Positions 19,040-29,023 of a stretch of 64,000 nucleotides of DNA are shown here, piece after piece. Both the position numbers and the translations under genes were made by a program. This DNA is from Rubripirellula lacrimiformis. GTDB taxonomy: Bacteria > Planctomycetota > Planctomycetia > Pirellulales > Pirellulaceae. Numbering within the stretch: position 1 is the first letter of the stretch; every line of letters begins with the position of its first letter. The stretch is taken from contig NZ_CP036525.1 in assembly GCF_007741535.1 (NCBI RefSeq), positions 4,092,001 to 4,156,000 of the forward strand. The letters run 5' to 3'. Below the pieces are notes generated by a model. The model searched no databases, was not told where the DNA came from, and was given only the letters and a program-made list of their open reading frames with translations.

Positions 19040-21073
19040 TTACTTGTCGTGCCAAGCGGATTCCAGTTCGCGAACCTCCAGCGACTCGATCGTTGCCTGG
19101 CCCCCGATCGCGTGGATCGAAACGATCGGAGCCTCGTTTTTAGGGTCGATGTAGTGAGCCGCAAAGCTTTCGCCATCGCTCGAAAACGCTTCCAGGGTCA
19201 GGCGATCAACCAACAGACGCAGCGATACTTTTCCATCACGCAGGGCGACTTTGTCGATGGTCGTTTTCGGGATCGGATTTCCTTGGTCATCGACGCCGTC
19301 ATGATTCAGCGTCTGTTTCTGGACGTCATAGCGAACCGAAACACGCGGCAGATCAAACACGACTTGCTTTGCTGAACCTGGTGTGAAGGTGACTTCAAGG
19401 TCGATCAAATCCAAGTCGGAGAGGTCCGCGATTGCGTTGGTCCCGGGTGGCAGCGAGATGTTCGAATACGTGTGTTTCTTTCGGACCAAGGAACTGATTT
19501 CGGGGATCGGCCAAACAAACAGTCGTATCCCTGAATCGGTTGTACGCAGCGTCAGATCGCAAGGAAACGCCATCTGTTGATTGTGGGGCAACCCGTAGAC
19601 ATCGGCAGAGTTGGGACCGCCACGCATCCAACCCATTTGGACCACCCGACCATTGGGGGCCTGATTGAATGATTGGGCTGCATAGAAGTTTCCTTGCGAT
19701 GTCTTCAGGGCATCGGTTTCCGAATGGAACTCTTTCCCGTCAAATTGCCCAATCTCGTAGTCGAAACTTGCGTCATAGATGACACACTTGACGTTCTTGG
19801 CGTCTCCGTCGACGGGCAGAAAGACGACGTCCATGCATTCGAATGCCCAGTCACGCATCAGGTCGGATGCAAATTCCCAGTCGACCAAGTTTTGGGATGT
19901 GAACCAACGCACTCGGCCAGGATTTTGCTGGACCCAAAGGGCCATCACCCATCGCTGGGATGGTTCGTGCCAGAACACTTTAGGGTCGCGTTCACCCTTG
20001 TCAAAACCTTGGTTGGGGACGACTGCGCGGCCCTCGTTCCAGTAGGTCCAGGTAACGCCCAGGTCCGTGCTGTAGGCCATCGCTTGATAGAACAGCGGTT
20101 GGGTGGCGAAGGTATAGAACGCGACCATGGTTTTGGTATCGCCGACCTGCTTGCCGAGACTGTTGTTGTGGTCCACAACGGCAGTGCCCGAAAAGATGGT
20201 GCCCATCTGACGGTCGACTCGGTAAGGCAGCAAAGCATGGTCATGTTGATTCCAATGCACCATGTCTGAACTGGTCGCATGGCCCCACGTCATGTTGCCC
20301 CACTTGGGGCTGTCGGGGTTGTGTTGAAAGAACAGATGATACTTTTGACCGTCGAAGACCATTCCATTGGGATCGTTCAGCCAGTTTTTGCGAGACAGAA
20401 AGTGAAACTGAGGTCGCAATGGTTGGTCGTAGGCTACATCGGGGTATCCAGACGCAGAGAGATCGCCGGCCAGCGAAAACTCGTTGCTCATTTCCGGGAC
20501 GGGCGTGTCCCGACCGCGAAAGTCATCAACGTTGATGTGGCCCCAACCGCCGGTCGCGGTGTCAAAGATTTGAAGTCTTGCCGATTTCCCCACCAAGGAT
20601 GTGACGTCGTAACTGAAGTTCGACATCGTCTCGCTGTCGACGCCGCTTGTCATTTCGATCTGGCGGTCGTCGCAAAGCAAGCGAACGCCCGTCTGGCCGG
20701 GAAGGCTACCGCCACCGATTCGGAAAGCCAGAAATGGCTGTTGGATGGTGAAGGATTGGGAGGTAAGCGTGCCCGTCAATTGGTCGCCCGCAATGGCCCC
20801 CGGATGCCCCGTCTTTCCATCGTTGCGCTCGTAGCCGCCGATCCACCATTCGCCCTGCAGGTTGCTGGTTTCTCGATTCCTGATTTTGGAATTATCACCA
20901 TGGGTGGGCTGGATTGCGAAGGCTTTTCCTTCGGCGGTCCAGCCATCCAGAGTTCCCTGTTCAAAGTCCGAATTGGGGAACAACAGATCGTCCGCCATGG
21001 GGGGCGTGATCAGGGCATGTTGGACCAGGATCGACATCCCGCCATAGAACAGGACGCAAAGAAATTGATTCAT
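19040..21073 (-). CDS. Secreted glycoside hydrolase family 32 (levanase / exo-inulinase type)
   Basis: 677 residues. A signal peptide is followed by an N-terminal jelly-roll, carbohydrate-binding-like domain (about 32-190; PNSDFEQGTLDGW to GGWGHINVDDF). The five-bladed GH32 propeller then has nucleophile Asp234 in RKNWLNDPNG, an FSG motif (295-297), ERDPKVFW with transition-state stabiliser Asp363, and the EC motif with acid/base Glu412. A C-terminal beta-sandwich ends in LTLEAFSSDGESFAAHYI. It should release fructose from levan, inulin or sucrose outside the cell. The extra N-domain suggests polymer binding. No fructose transporter is adjacent. Confidence 0.94.
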   Translation of the reverse strand: MNQFLCVLFYGGMSILVQHALITPPMADDLLFPNSDFEQGTLDGWTAEGKAFAIQPTHGDNSKIRNRETSNLQGEWWIGGYERNDGKTGHPGAIAGDQLTGTLTSQSFTIQQPFLAFRIGGGSLPGQTGVRLLCDDRQIEMTSGVDSETMSNFSYDVTSLVGKSARLQIFDTATGGWGHINVDDFRGRDTPVPEMSNEFSLAGDLSASGYPDVAYDQPLRPQFHFLSRKNWLNDPNGMVFDGQKYHLFFQHNPDSPKWGNMTWGHATSSDMVHWNQHDHALLPYRVDRQMGTIFSGTAVVDHNNSLGKQVGDTKTMVAFYTFATQPLFYQAMAYSTDLGVTWTYWNEGRAVVPNQGFDKGERDPKVFWHEPSQRWVMALWVQQNPGRVRWFTSQNLVDWEFASDLMRDWAFECMDVVFLPVDGDAKNVKCVIYDASFDYEIGQFDGKEFHSETDALKTSQGNFYAAQSFNQAPNGRVVQMGWMRGGPNSADVYGLPHNQQMAFPCDLTLRTTDSGIRLFVWPIPEISSLVRKKHTYSNISLPPGTNAIADLSDLDLIDLEVTFTPGSAKQVVFDLPRVSVRYDVQKQTLNHDGVDDQGNPIPKTTIDKVALRDGKVSLRLLVDRLTLEAFSSDGESFAAHYIDPKNEAPIVSIHAIGGQATIESLEVRELESAWHDK

Positions 21074-21299
21074 GTTGGTTTCACAGGCAGGCGTAAAGCG
21101 GAACCAGCATCGATCGGAAGACGATGTTCAATTTCGCACGCACCGCTGCAGAAAAAGCACCGAATCGATTTCGTTGACGTGTCGCTGGCATGCCATAATG
21201 TAGTGGAAGACGTCCACGCAATGTGACCATCGGAAGAATCACGTCCGAGTCGCAAAGTCGGAAACCGTCCCACCCAGGGTGATCGTCTGCTTCGCCTGG

Positions 21300-23021
21300 C
21301 TAAACGGTTGCCAACGTGGGAACCGGTTGCGGCGGAAACGCGAATCGTCCGCTGTGGGCGGGACCCACGTCCAGGTGTGCTTCGCCATATTGGGTCTGCA
21401 CATGTGCAATCACCCGGTCGGCCAGTGGCACTAGCTGAGACGCTTCACCATCTTCGAACACCACAACCGACGTTTGGCGTTTCTCGGCCATTGTGACCGT
21501 GGTTTCCAAATGGTTTGCCAACATGGTTTGCACGTGATCCGATTCGTGAACCAAAAAGAATCCGGATGAACCAAATCGCTTTCTCGGTGATTCATCATCT
21601 TGTGGCGATAACGTGATCACCATCAACCCGTCCTCCAGCACGCTAATCAGACGCAGGTTCGGGTTGGTTTCGACCTTGCCGTTGAACACACGTTGAAGTT
21701 CAGCGACGATCACGCGGTTGCAACCGATTTGGATCGCAGAAGACGAATCCACACTGCCCGATTTCCAGTGATGAAGCTGGGGCTCGGAAAAGCCTAGTTT
21801 GGCAAGCGTTCCTGCTTGCTGCGCCACCGGTTTCGAAGGCGCTGCTTTGCCCATGGAAGCGAAGCGTCGGTCAATGAATGGGCGAGTCGAGATGGCGTCC
21901 GAGGGTGTCATGCTGCACGCCTTGGAGAATGACATTTTTGACTGGGCAGATGCCTTGGAAGTCATTGATGGCGCGCATTGACCCGCGGCTGGTTCGACCG
22001 ATCGATGCAACTTTCCAGCCGCAAAGTTGGTGATCGATCCGAAGATGGCGGCTGTCCCAAAAGACAATGCGACAAACCCCAATGAACACTTCAGTAGATC
22101 GCCATGCATTTCGTGGATGTGTCCCTGGACAACCATTTGGTCATAGCCAAAGCTGACCAAAAATCCGCCGATCACCAGATACAAGAGCCGCGTCGGTGTT
22201 CCTGCGCGACCATAGCGAATGGGATATCCCAGCAGACTTACCATCGCTGGTGCGGGAAAGAAAATGCACGTAAGCAGCGACGGACCGCCCGAACAACCGA
22301 TCACCAACCCAATCACGACCGCAGCAAAGCTAACGGCAAACCACTGGTATGCGTTTGTGCGCGCAAGCGGTGTTTCGACGGGTTCGAAAACGTAGAATGG
22401 ATAATCGCCAACTGCAGAATCATCAACCGCGGTTTCCCCAGAGACAAGTTTCGTGAGAACGTTGTCGGAAAACGCCTCTTCCGACATCGGGTGCTGGATC
22501 GACCGAATCAGGCCGGTCAGCTGTTGCGATAGTTGGGAAGAATTGCGGCGTGTGAAACGACCGGTCAACGTGCCTGTATCTTCGACCTGTCGAAACGCGT
22601 CTTCGATCGCCGATGGATTGTTCGCGATGACGACTTGGACGGTTACGTCCAAGGGATCGCTGCTGCGGGGCATCACCGTAATGACCGAGTCGCTTTGCGA
22701 TGGCGTTTGCCGGTCAAGGTCGGCGGCGTCTGGCTGATCAGACTGGTCCGTTGGATCGGATGGCGACAACTGCGCCGCATTCGCGGGGTTTTCGCCCACC
22801 AAACGCACATCGACCAAGCGAAGGTGGCGGTTTTCAAGCAATCCCTCGTCGACAAGTGACTGCCAACTCCGTTCCTCTGGCTGATCTTCCATGGTCAAAA
22901 CGTGGTGCAGCTTGGGGGTCGCGATCAACGCGCCTGCCAATAGACCTGCACATGCCAGCGTGCCGCCGACAATGACAAGGATAGAACGCGGTCGTGCAAC
23001 CGTTTGGCCCGAATAGCCCAT
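21300..23021 (-). CDS. Hypothetical multi-pass membrane protein
   Basis: 573 residues from the ATG at 23021; an upstream extension of 16 codons is possible. One membrane helix near the N-terminus (SILVIVGGTLACAGLLAGALIA) is followed by a hydrophilic segment of about 190 residues. Three or four helices come next (WFAVSFAAVVIGLVIGCSGG, LLYLVIGGFLVSFGYDQMV, CSLGFVALSFGTAAIFGSI), and then a soluble C-terminal domain of about 250 residues. The family was not recognised. The layout (single anchor, extracytoplasmic domain, membrane core, cytoplasmic tail) would suit a signalling or transport accessory role, but no catalytic motif is visible. It is on the same strand as the DUF4347 gene, 140 bp away. 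Confidence 0.7.
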   Translation of the reverse strand: MGYSGQTVARPRSILVIVGGTLACAGLLAGALIATPKLHHVLTMEDQPEERSWQSLVDEGLLENRHLRLVDVRLVGENPANAAQLSPSDPTDQSDQPDAADLDRQTPSQSDSVITVMPRSSDPLDVTVQVVIANNPSAIEDAFRQVEDTGTLTGRFTRRNSSQLSQQLTGLIRSIQHPMSEEAFSDNVLTKLVSGETAVDDSAVGDYPFYVFEPVETPLARTNAYQWFAVSFAAVVIGLVIGCSGGPSLLTCIFFPAPAMVSLLGYPIRYGRAGTPTRLLYLVIGGFLVSFGYDQMVVQGHIHEMHGDLLKCSLGFVALSFGTAAIFGSITNFAAGKLHRSVEPAAGQCAPSMTSKASAQSKMSFSKACSMTPSDAISTRPFIDRRFASMGKAAPSKPVAQQAGTLAKLGFSEPQLHHWKSGSVDSSSAIQIGCNRVIVAELQRVFNGKVETNPNLRLISVLEDGLMVITLSPQDDESPRKRFGSSGFFLVHESDHVQTMLANHLETTVTMAEKRQTSVVVFEDGEASQLVPLADRVIAHVQTQYGEAHLDVGPAHSGRFAFPPQPVPTLATV

Positions 23022-23161
23022 GAATTGATTCCGTGAATGGTATGGTGGCAACGAATGCTTCCCCCCCATTAACGTAGGTCACGAGTGTGCAGTGTAGGAA
23101 TGCACGACCGAGCTGCACCCAGGAATCCAGGATGACCGTCGGGATATCCCGACCATGCCGG

Positions 23162-25657
23162 TCATCCGGATTCGTTTGAACAAACCGACCGTCGTCCCAG
23201 ACCGAGAGTTCGGCAGTCGATCCACGATGCGTCGTGCGAACGGTTCAAAGGCCAACGCCGATCGCAGTCATCCACGTCGATGACCCGGTCGATCCGCGAC
23301 CAGGGCTGCGAGGATGCATGGTTGCTGATCGCCGATCGCGAGCCGAGATCACCAACGTCGCGTTCCTGACCGGAATGTTTGGTCCGGGGAAATTCGCGAG
23401 ACGCATCGCCTCGTACCCGATCTTCGTCGGTGGTGCTTTGAATGTCGCTTTCGCGGATTCCGAACACGTCATCATGTTCCAACCCGACGAAGTGCACTGA
23501 ATCGATCGCTCGCTCGTCCCCGGCGTCGTTCACCAAGCTGCAAACAAGGACCGACGAATCCGCCTGCACTTGATCGCTGGCTACGCAGATGTCACTCGAG
23601 GTAACTGATTCTATCGTTCCTGCGCTGGCGAAGCGGTCGATGTTTGTCACTTGATCCACTGTCGATCCGAAATCCAGTGGGTTCCAGATTGCAAGGGTGT
23701 CTTCGGCGACGGCGCTGGTCGAATCCGAATCCCAAGGCGATGCGAAGCTTGAATTAACGTGCGTTTCCAAGACCGTGATGGGGCGTGTGGGCAATCCCCG
23801 GGCGGCCGAACTTTCGATGATATCGACTTGGTTGGGATTTCTGACCATGGTGTCAGGTGTCGTGGTCTTTGTCGTCGTCATTGTCGTCGTTTGGGGAGCC
23901 ACGGCCGCGGAAGGAACTTGCACCCGATTGGCTTGGTTGTCGTCATCCGGTTGCTTGGTGATCTTCACGATCACGGTCGTCACATTCACGCGAATTTGTT
24001 CCGTCGTGCTTCTGTTCCGACTGCGGTTGTGCACATCGCCAAAGTTGAATGAGATTTTTCGGCCATCGTTGATCCAGGGCACGGCAGCGCCGGTGATGGA
24101 TGCATTGTTCAGGACATCATCAAAGCTGCCGATGCTGGTTCGCAAACCAGGGGAAGTCTCGATCGTGGCGCCGACGTAGCTGAGACCAGCGGGAAGCACA
24201 TCGGTCAGCTGCAGGTTGCTGGCGCCGTTGTTCGGGACATCGACTGTGATGTGGTAGTTCACCAAGTCACCGACGACAGAATCGCGTCTGCGTCTTCCAG
24301 ATTCGACGTACTCGGTATCGACGACGCGTTTGCGGACGTGCCATCTGTCGGCCTGTTCGGTGATGGTGTGGTCCATCGGCGTCGCCGTCAAACCCTGGGC
24401 GACTTCACATTCTGGACGATCGTTGGGAGGCTGGATTGTCGGGTCTGCGGATGTCCCGACATCCAGCGGTGCGATGTCGAAATTGTGTTCAGATTTCCGG
24501 ACAATATTGTCGCTTGCGATCGGTGACTCGGTCATTGGCCCGGTCAGCTGGAACTGGCCGCACACAGCGAAATCCAGGGCGGCTTCTGTGCCGACGCAGC
24601 TTTCACCGGCTATCCCAGGGACTTTCAGTGGCGCGCCCGACGCATCACGAAGGAAGGGGTGATCGATCGTGTCGGTCGCGGGATCGCCGCCGCTTTGGTC
24701 GGCGACGATCAGTTGGGAAATCGACAGATGCATGCCCACCGACGATACGTCAGACCGGTCCAACACGTTTGCGACACTCGTTCCTTCACCACCATTGGCC
24801 GGCAGCATCAGAACGATCAAAGGACAGTAGGTGGTGCTCGATCCAGTGCTGACGGAGGTCGCATCGAACGTGAACGTCTCGCTATCGGGAACCGGATCAG
24901 TCGTTCCCGTCTCGTTGTCCGCATCCGCATCCGCATCCGTTTCCGCCCGGGCGGGTTTGGCGAGCATGACGACGTCCTGAATTTCCGGACGGCGGATACC
25001 GAGAACGCTCGGTCGCTCGGCAACATTGTTGCTATCCCGATCGGCCCCATTGTCGAGTTCCCGCTCTGCCCCGTTGGCGATTGGACGTCGCCGATCCCCA
25101 CGACGGTGGGACGTGATGGTGGCCTGGTCGCCAACGACAATGTCTGCACCGGTCAGTGCCGAAAGGTCGGCGATCAGATCGCGTCCCTCGGACGACTGGT
25201 CCAAGTCGCAACCATACAGGATGATCTGACCGGTCTGGCCCAGCGCATTGCCCCACAAACAAATGGGACCGGCATTGGTCATCATTGTCTGGGGATTCGC
25301 CCATAGGTTCCCAAGTCGCAGTGCACCTTGCTCGCTGTGCGAAACAATGTGCAGCGCGCTCAGCTCACTTCGCGTCGCCAAGATCCGCGACACCTGTTCG
25401 ACACCATCGCGATCGGCGTCCAGCAAGACAACGGTCAGGACGCGATCCTCATCCGCCTGGCTCATCACATCTTCGACCAACTTTTCGTAGTCAGCCGCAC
25501 TGCGGTCGACGATCACCAATTCTCTGCGCGTTGCCGGCAATCTTGTGGCGGGGCCATCGCTGTTCATCTCGATTGGTTCACCGCTGACGGTCGCGCGGTC
25601 GTCCACAGGTTGCCAGAGGCGAACGGGACGGCTTCGATCGGATGTCGTCATTTTCAT
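23162..25657 (-). CDS. DUF4347-domain protein with a DUF11-like segment, possibly truncated
   Basis: 831 residues from the ATG at 25657; the frame opens at a TTG at 25702. The N-terminal DUF4347 domain (about 45-180) reads ELVIVDRSAADYEKLVEDVM, LSALHIVSHSEQGALRLG, ILYGCDLDQSSEGRDLIADL. A middle segment (NYHITVDVPNNGASNLQLTD, VLPAGLSYVGATIE) matches the conserved-repeat DUF11/adhesin type. DUF4347 proteins are normally giant secreted adhesins with cadherin-like or Ca-binding repeats; here none follow, and the last about 130 residues are unusually rich in Arg, Ser and Asp and resemble non-coding frame. It may be a decayed or truncated adhesin. No clear signal peptide is present. Confidence 0.7.
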   Translation of the reverse strand: MKMTTSDRSRPVRLWQPVDDRATVSGEPIEMNSDGPATRLPATRRELVIVDRSAADYEKLVEDVMSQADEDRVLTVVLLDADRDGVEQVSRILATRSELSALHIVSHSEQGALRLGNLWANPQTMMTNAGPICLWGNALGQTGQIILYGCDLDQSSEGRDLIADLSALTGADIVVGDQATITSHRRGDRRRPIANGAERELDNGADRDSNNVAERPSVLGIRRPEIQDVVMLAKPARAETDADADADNETGTTDPVPDSETFTFDATSVSTGSSTTYCPLIVLMLPANGGEGTSVANVLDRSDVSSVGMHLSISQLIVADQSGGDPATDTIDHPFLRDASGAPLKVPGIAGESCVGTEAALDFAVCGQFQLTGPMTESPIASDNIVRKSEHNFDIAPLDVGTSADPTIQPPNDRPECEVAQGLTATPMDHTITEQADRWHVRKRVVDTEYVESGRRRRDSVVGDLVNYHITVDVPNNGASNLQLTDVLPAGLSYVGATIETSPGLRTSIGSFDDVLNNASITGAAVPWINDGRKISFNFGDVHNRSRNRSTTEQIRVNVTTVIVKITKQPDDDNQANRVQVPSAAVAPQTTTMTTTKTTTPDTMVRNPNQVDIIESSAARGLPTRPITVLETHVNSSFASPWDSDSTSAVAEDTLAIWNPLDFGSTVDQVTNIDRFASAGTIESVTSSDICVASDQVQADSSVLVCSLVNDAGDERAIDSVHFVGLEHDDVFGIRESDIQSTTDEDRVRGDASREFPRTKHSGQERDVGDLGSRSAISNHASSQPWSRIDRVIDVDDCDRRWPLNRSHDASWIDCRTLGLGRRSVCSNESG

Positions 25658-26142
25658 CGAACTGTCTAAGAGCAAGAATGGCAAGCCGAAGGGGTGGGGC
25701 AAAGACTCCGTATCGAAACGAACATGCCGATCGCGGAGTCCACGTGACTTACATCAGCATCTGATCGGGTTACGGTTGACGCCAACCGGCGGCGAGCCGC
25801 GATTCCCACGCGAATCTGTTTGGGTCAGTTTGGATATGCCGATCGGCAGGACCTTTCGGGTAACGCGGTCCACAGAGCGACTTCCACGCACGGATTGCCT
25901 CAAAACCCTGCGAATTCAGGCCACAGGACGCCCATCGCGTCCCCCCCGATCACCGTGCAGGTTGGCATCCATTCAAGGCGAATCTACCTTGGAAAGAATG
26001 ATCGACGGCACCTGATTTCAGGCTGCCGGGATTGGCTGCCGTAGGGCTATAATGCCGGGTGCCCTGAACCTACAATTTGGGTGGGTGTCACTGCCCGCCA
26101 CGGTGGCGGCGATCCCTCGTTCATCGGTTGAACCTGGCCTTC
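25658..26142. other. Divergent intergenic region
   Basis: 485 bp between the DUF4347 gene and the cNMP-domain kinase. Nothing with coding character was seen. It should hold both promoters. Confidence 0.4.
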
Positions 26143-27654
26143 ATGTCTGAACCTGAAACCACCATCGATTGGTCAATCCAGATCCGGTTGATCCGCAACC
26201 AGTTCGAGGCGGCACTTCGCGCCGGCGAAACGCTTGACGGCATGGATTCATGGTTGCGACGGGTTCCCGACGAACATCAAGAGTCGCTGCAGGTCTTGTT
26301 GGAGCAGTGCCGTCACTCGATCGGTAACGATTCGATCGAAACCAGGATCCTGGCGTCGGATGCTGCTATTGCTGCCGCGTCGTCGCAGTCGATCGATGTC
26401 GGCGACCTAGGGCATGGATCTGCCGTGAACCAGTGCAAGACATTCGCAGGGTTGGCGGCAGACGCGAGTGAGTCGCTGCAAACCAAACTCGTTCAACGCT
26501 CTTTCCCGCGCGGCACCACGTTGCTGGTCCAAGGCAAACCGGCAACCGGTTTGCATCTGTTGCTTAGCGGTACGGTCGATATCGTCGATGTCAAAACCGG
26601 CGAACGAATCGATATCGATGGTGCCGGATCGGTGCTCGGTGAGATGTCATTGCTGACAGGTCAAAATTGTTCAGCCAATGTGGTCGCGACTTGCGATGTT
26701 CAATCGCTGACATTGTCGGCAACCGACTATCACGAACTGAAAGCACGTCATCCGGAGATCGAGATCGCGCTGAGCCAGTTGGTCAGCGATCGTCTGGGGG
26801 GGCGAAATCATGACGCACTATGCGGCAAAGAAATTGGCCGATATCGCCTGACGCGTTGTATCAATCGCGGTGGCATGGGGGTGGTCTACGAAGCTCAGCA
26901 TGTCGAACGTGGCGATTGGGTCGCGTTGAAGATGTTGCGGCATCGATTCATTTACAACGATGCAATGCAGTCGCGTTTCGACCAAGAAGCCGTGTTGCTT
27001 GCCGGACTGCGACATCGCAACGTCGTGACGTTCCAGGAAAACTTCCTTGCCTATCGCACTCGTTTCCTGGTCTTGGATCTGTGCGATGGGTCCGATCTGT
27101 TCCGAGTGCTTCGCGAACACGGTGCGCTGGGCGAGGCCGGCACGCGTGCTGTGTTGGGACAGATCGCAAAAGGTCTTCAGTATGCCCATGACAGCAACGT
27201 CATCCATCGCGATTTGAAGCCAGGCAATGTGCTGGTCAGCCGCGATGGATGCGTCAAGTTGACGGACTTCGGCCTCAGCAAACTGCTGGAGTCCGAAGTG
27301 ACCGATGGCAAGGCCGTCGGAACCCCCGCCTACATGCCGCCCGAACAGTTTCGAAGCGGCGAAATCGGTCCACCCTGCGACTGGTACGCGCTGGGTTGCA
27401 TGGCGACCGAAATGTTGACCGGTCGGATGTTGTTCCGGCAAACTAGTTGGCGCGACTTGTACGAAACAAAACGTACCAGCATTCCGACGCGTGACTGGCC
27501 AGCGATCGATGCTAGCCGCGAAATGAAGAACATCATCGCGGGGTTGTTGGCACCCGCGGCAAGTCAGCGAACGGCCGACTTGGAAAAAATATCAACGTGG
27601 GCAGACGAGGAAACGGTACGATCCATCCTGGTCGGTGGCGACGTCGATCGATAG
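26143..27654 (+). CDS. Soluble Ser/Thr protein kinase with N-terminal cyclic-nucleotide-binding-like domain
   Basis: 503 residues from the ATG at 26143. Residues about 1-95 are a helical leader without known domain. Residues about 100-220 are a CAP_ED/cNMP-binding fold (FPRGTTLLVQGKPATGLHLL, LSGTVDIVDVKTGE, VLGEMSLLTGQNCSANVVAT). In the phosphate-binding cassette, the Arg that contacts the cyclic phosphate in cAMP/cGMP binders is missing (GQNCSANV). Residues about 231-490 are a Hanks kinase: NRGGMGVVYE, Lys263, HRDLKPGN (355-362), DFG 375-377, GTPAYMPPEQ. No membrane helix is present. The domain order resembles an effector-gated kinase such as PKG, but the ligand may not be a cyclic nucleotide. 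It is convergent with ppnP. Confidence 0.92.
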   Translation: MSEPETTIDWSIQIRLIRNQFEAALRAGETLDGMDSWLRRVPDEHQESLQVLLEQCRHSIGNDSIETRILASDAAIAAASSQSIDVGDLGHGSAVNQCKTFAGLAADASESLQTKLVQRSFPRGTTLLVQGKPATGLHLLLSGTVDIVDVKTGERIDIDGAGSVLGEMSLLTGQNCSANVVATCDVQSLTLSATDYHELKARHPEIEIALSQLVSDRLGGRNHDALCGKEIGRYRLTRCINRGGMGVVYEAQHVERGDWVALKMLRHRFIYNDAMQSRFDQEAVLLAGLRHRNVVTFQENFLAYRTRFLVLDLCDGSDLFRVLREHGALGEAGTRAVLGQIAKGLQYAHDSNVIHRDLKPGNVLVSRDGCVKLTDFGLSKLLESEVTDGKAVGTPAYMPPEQFRSGEIGPPCDWYALGCMATEMLTGRMLFRQTSWRDLYETKRTSIPTRDWPAIDASREMKNIIAGLLAPAASQRTADLEKISTWADEETVRSILVGGDVDR

Positions 27655-27662
27655 CGGATTGC

Positions 27663-27956
27663 CTAGCTATAGAAGCAAAGATAGGCCGTCGTCTGTTCGA
27701 CTTTGACGGCGAACTTGACGTTTGCTTCGACGCGAAATTCGGTGCCCGACGGGAATGACTGAAATTCGCTTTCACCGGGCAACTTGATCAACAGTTCGCC
27801 GGAAGTGACCTTCATCAGTTCCTTTTCGCTGGTGCCAAATTCGTATTCGCCGACCGCCATCACGCCCGCGGTGGCTCGGCCCTCTTGGTTTTCGAACGCG
27901 ATGGAGGTCACTTTGCCGTCGAAGTATTCGTTGACTTTCATTTCTGTCAGGCCCAT
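27663..27956 (-). CDS. ppnP: Pyrimidine/purine nucleoside phosphorylase (PpnP, DUF1255 cupin)
   Basis: 97 residues, close to E. coli PpnP in length. Family landmarks: [72 protein letters not shown]. Characterised members phosphorolyse a broad set of nucleosides to base plus (deoxy)ribose 1-phosphate. The ATG at 27956 is the longest choice; the ATG five codons later (27941) fits the family start equally well. It is 54 nt downstream of the PHP gene on the same strand and its stop is only 8 bp from the kinase stop on the other strand. Confidence 0.93.
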   Translation of the reverse strand: MGLTEMKVNEYFDGKVTSIAFENQEGRATAGVMAVGEYEFGTSEKELMKVTSGELLIKLPGESEFQSFPSGTEFRVEANVKFAVKVEQTTAYLCFYS

Positions 27957-28010
27957 GTTGGCGGTTGCGGGGGAAGGGATCCATCCACTGGTACTGGATG
28001 GGCAGACGTT

Positions 28011-28868
28011 TTAGCCGACTGTCGACGTATCGACTAGCGAGGCAAGTGCATCCGAGATCGCAACGGTTTGTCGTTTTCGGTTCAGGAAGAAATGGACGTG
28101 CTCGTACCCGCAGCTCAACAACAGCTGCATGGCCGCTTCATAACCATCGGCGACCCGGTCCGGTTGGTGGGCGTCGGCCCCCAGCGTCACGGGGATCCCG
28201 CGAGCGTTCATTTCGCACAACATGTCGGGAAACGGGTTCATTTCCGAGATGCGTTTGTTGATTCCCGACGTGTTCAGTTCCATTGCCACACCCGTATCTG
28301 CGATGGCGTCCAGCGACGACCGGATGTCGTCCATAACCGCAGCAGGGTCCCAGGTTTCGGAGAACAGATTTTTGATCAAATCGGGGTGTGCCAACGAATC
28401 GAACAGTCCCGTTTGGGCCGCTTTCGCCAGCAAACGAAAATAGGTTCGCTGGACTTCGATCGCATCATCGCTCCAGTATCGTTCTCGAAATTCGTCGATC
28501 TGTGGATGGACGGACCCCAACACGAAATGAAAGTCGGCCGAATCCAACTGTTTCTGCAGGTACGATTCGTGCCCCTCGAAATAGTCCGCTTCGATCCCGA
28601 GACGGACATCGACGCGGCCTTCCCACTGTTGGCGGGTCTGTTCGACCAGATCGATGTACTCGCCGAACTCTTCCTCTCGCATTCGCACGCGAGCCGAAAA
28701 TCCATTGGGCATCGGGTTGTGGCAGGTCACGATCAGCCCCCGCAATCCTCGCTGTTGGGCAACGACCGCGTACTCGGTCGGCCATCCGTCGGCATGATTG
28801 CAGAGCGGCGTGTGCGAGTGCGATTCGAACAGGATGCCGTTGGCAGGGGCAATATCGGGCGATGTCAC
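28011..28868 (-). CDS. PHP-family phosphatase (histidinol-phosphatase HisK-type)
   Basis: 285 residues. PHP metal-site motifs run along the chain: ESHSHTPLCNHADG near the N-terminus, IEADYFEGHE, FVLGSVHPQID, SLAHPDLIKN and LGADAHQPDRV near the C-terminus. This is the order of HisK/HisJ-type histidinol phosphatases, which hydrolyse L-histidinol phosphate with a trinuclear metal centre. No other histidine genes are nearby, so a different phosphoester substrate is possible. It lies upstream of ppnP on the same strand and is likely co-transcribed. Confidence 0.85.
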   Translation of the reverse strand: MTSPDIAPANGILFESHSHTPLCNHADGWPTEYAVVAQQRGLRGLIVTCHNPMPNGFSARVRMREEEFGEYIDLVEQTRQQWEGRVDVRLGIEADYFEGHESYLQKQLDSADFHFVLGSVHPQIDEFRERYWSDDAIEVQRTYFRLLAKAAQTGLFDSLAHPDLIKNLFSETWDPAAVMDDIRSSLDAIADTGVAMELNTSGINKRISEMNPFPDMLCEMNARGIPVTLGADAHQPDRVADGYEAAMQLLLSCGYEHVHFFLNRKRQTVAISDALASLVDTSTVG

Positions 28869-29023
28869 GTCAGAGTTTTCCTAGAAATCGAGGACAGATC
28901 ACCAAGACCAGTCGGTAGACCTACACCCTATGCGGAATGTCAAAACGCCACGACCCCACTCGGATCCCTCGGGGGGCGTCGACTCGACTTTGCGGTCAAC
29001 CACGGGGTGGGGCCAGAGCGACC

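Noticed and set aside
20279-21226. 315-codon plus-strand frame over the GH32 start
   Set aside because: Antisense shadow; the GH32 frame has all catalytic motifs.
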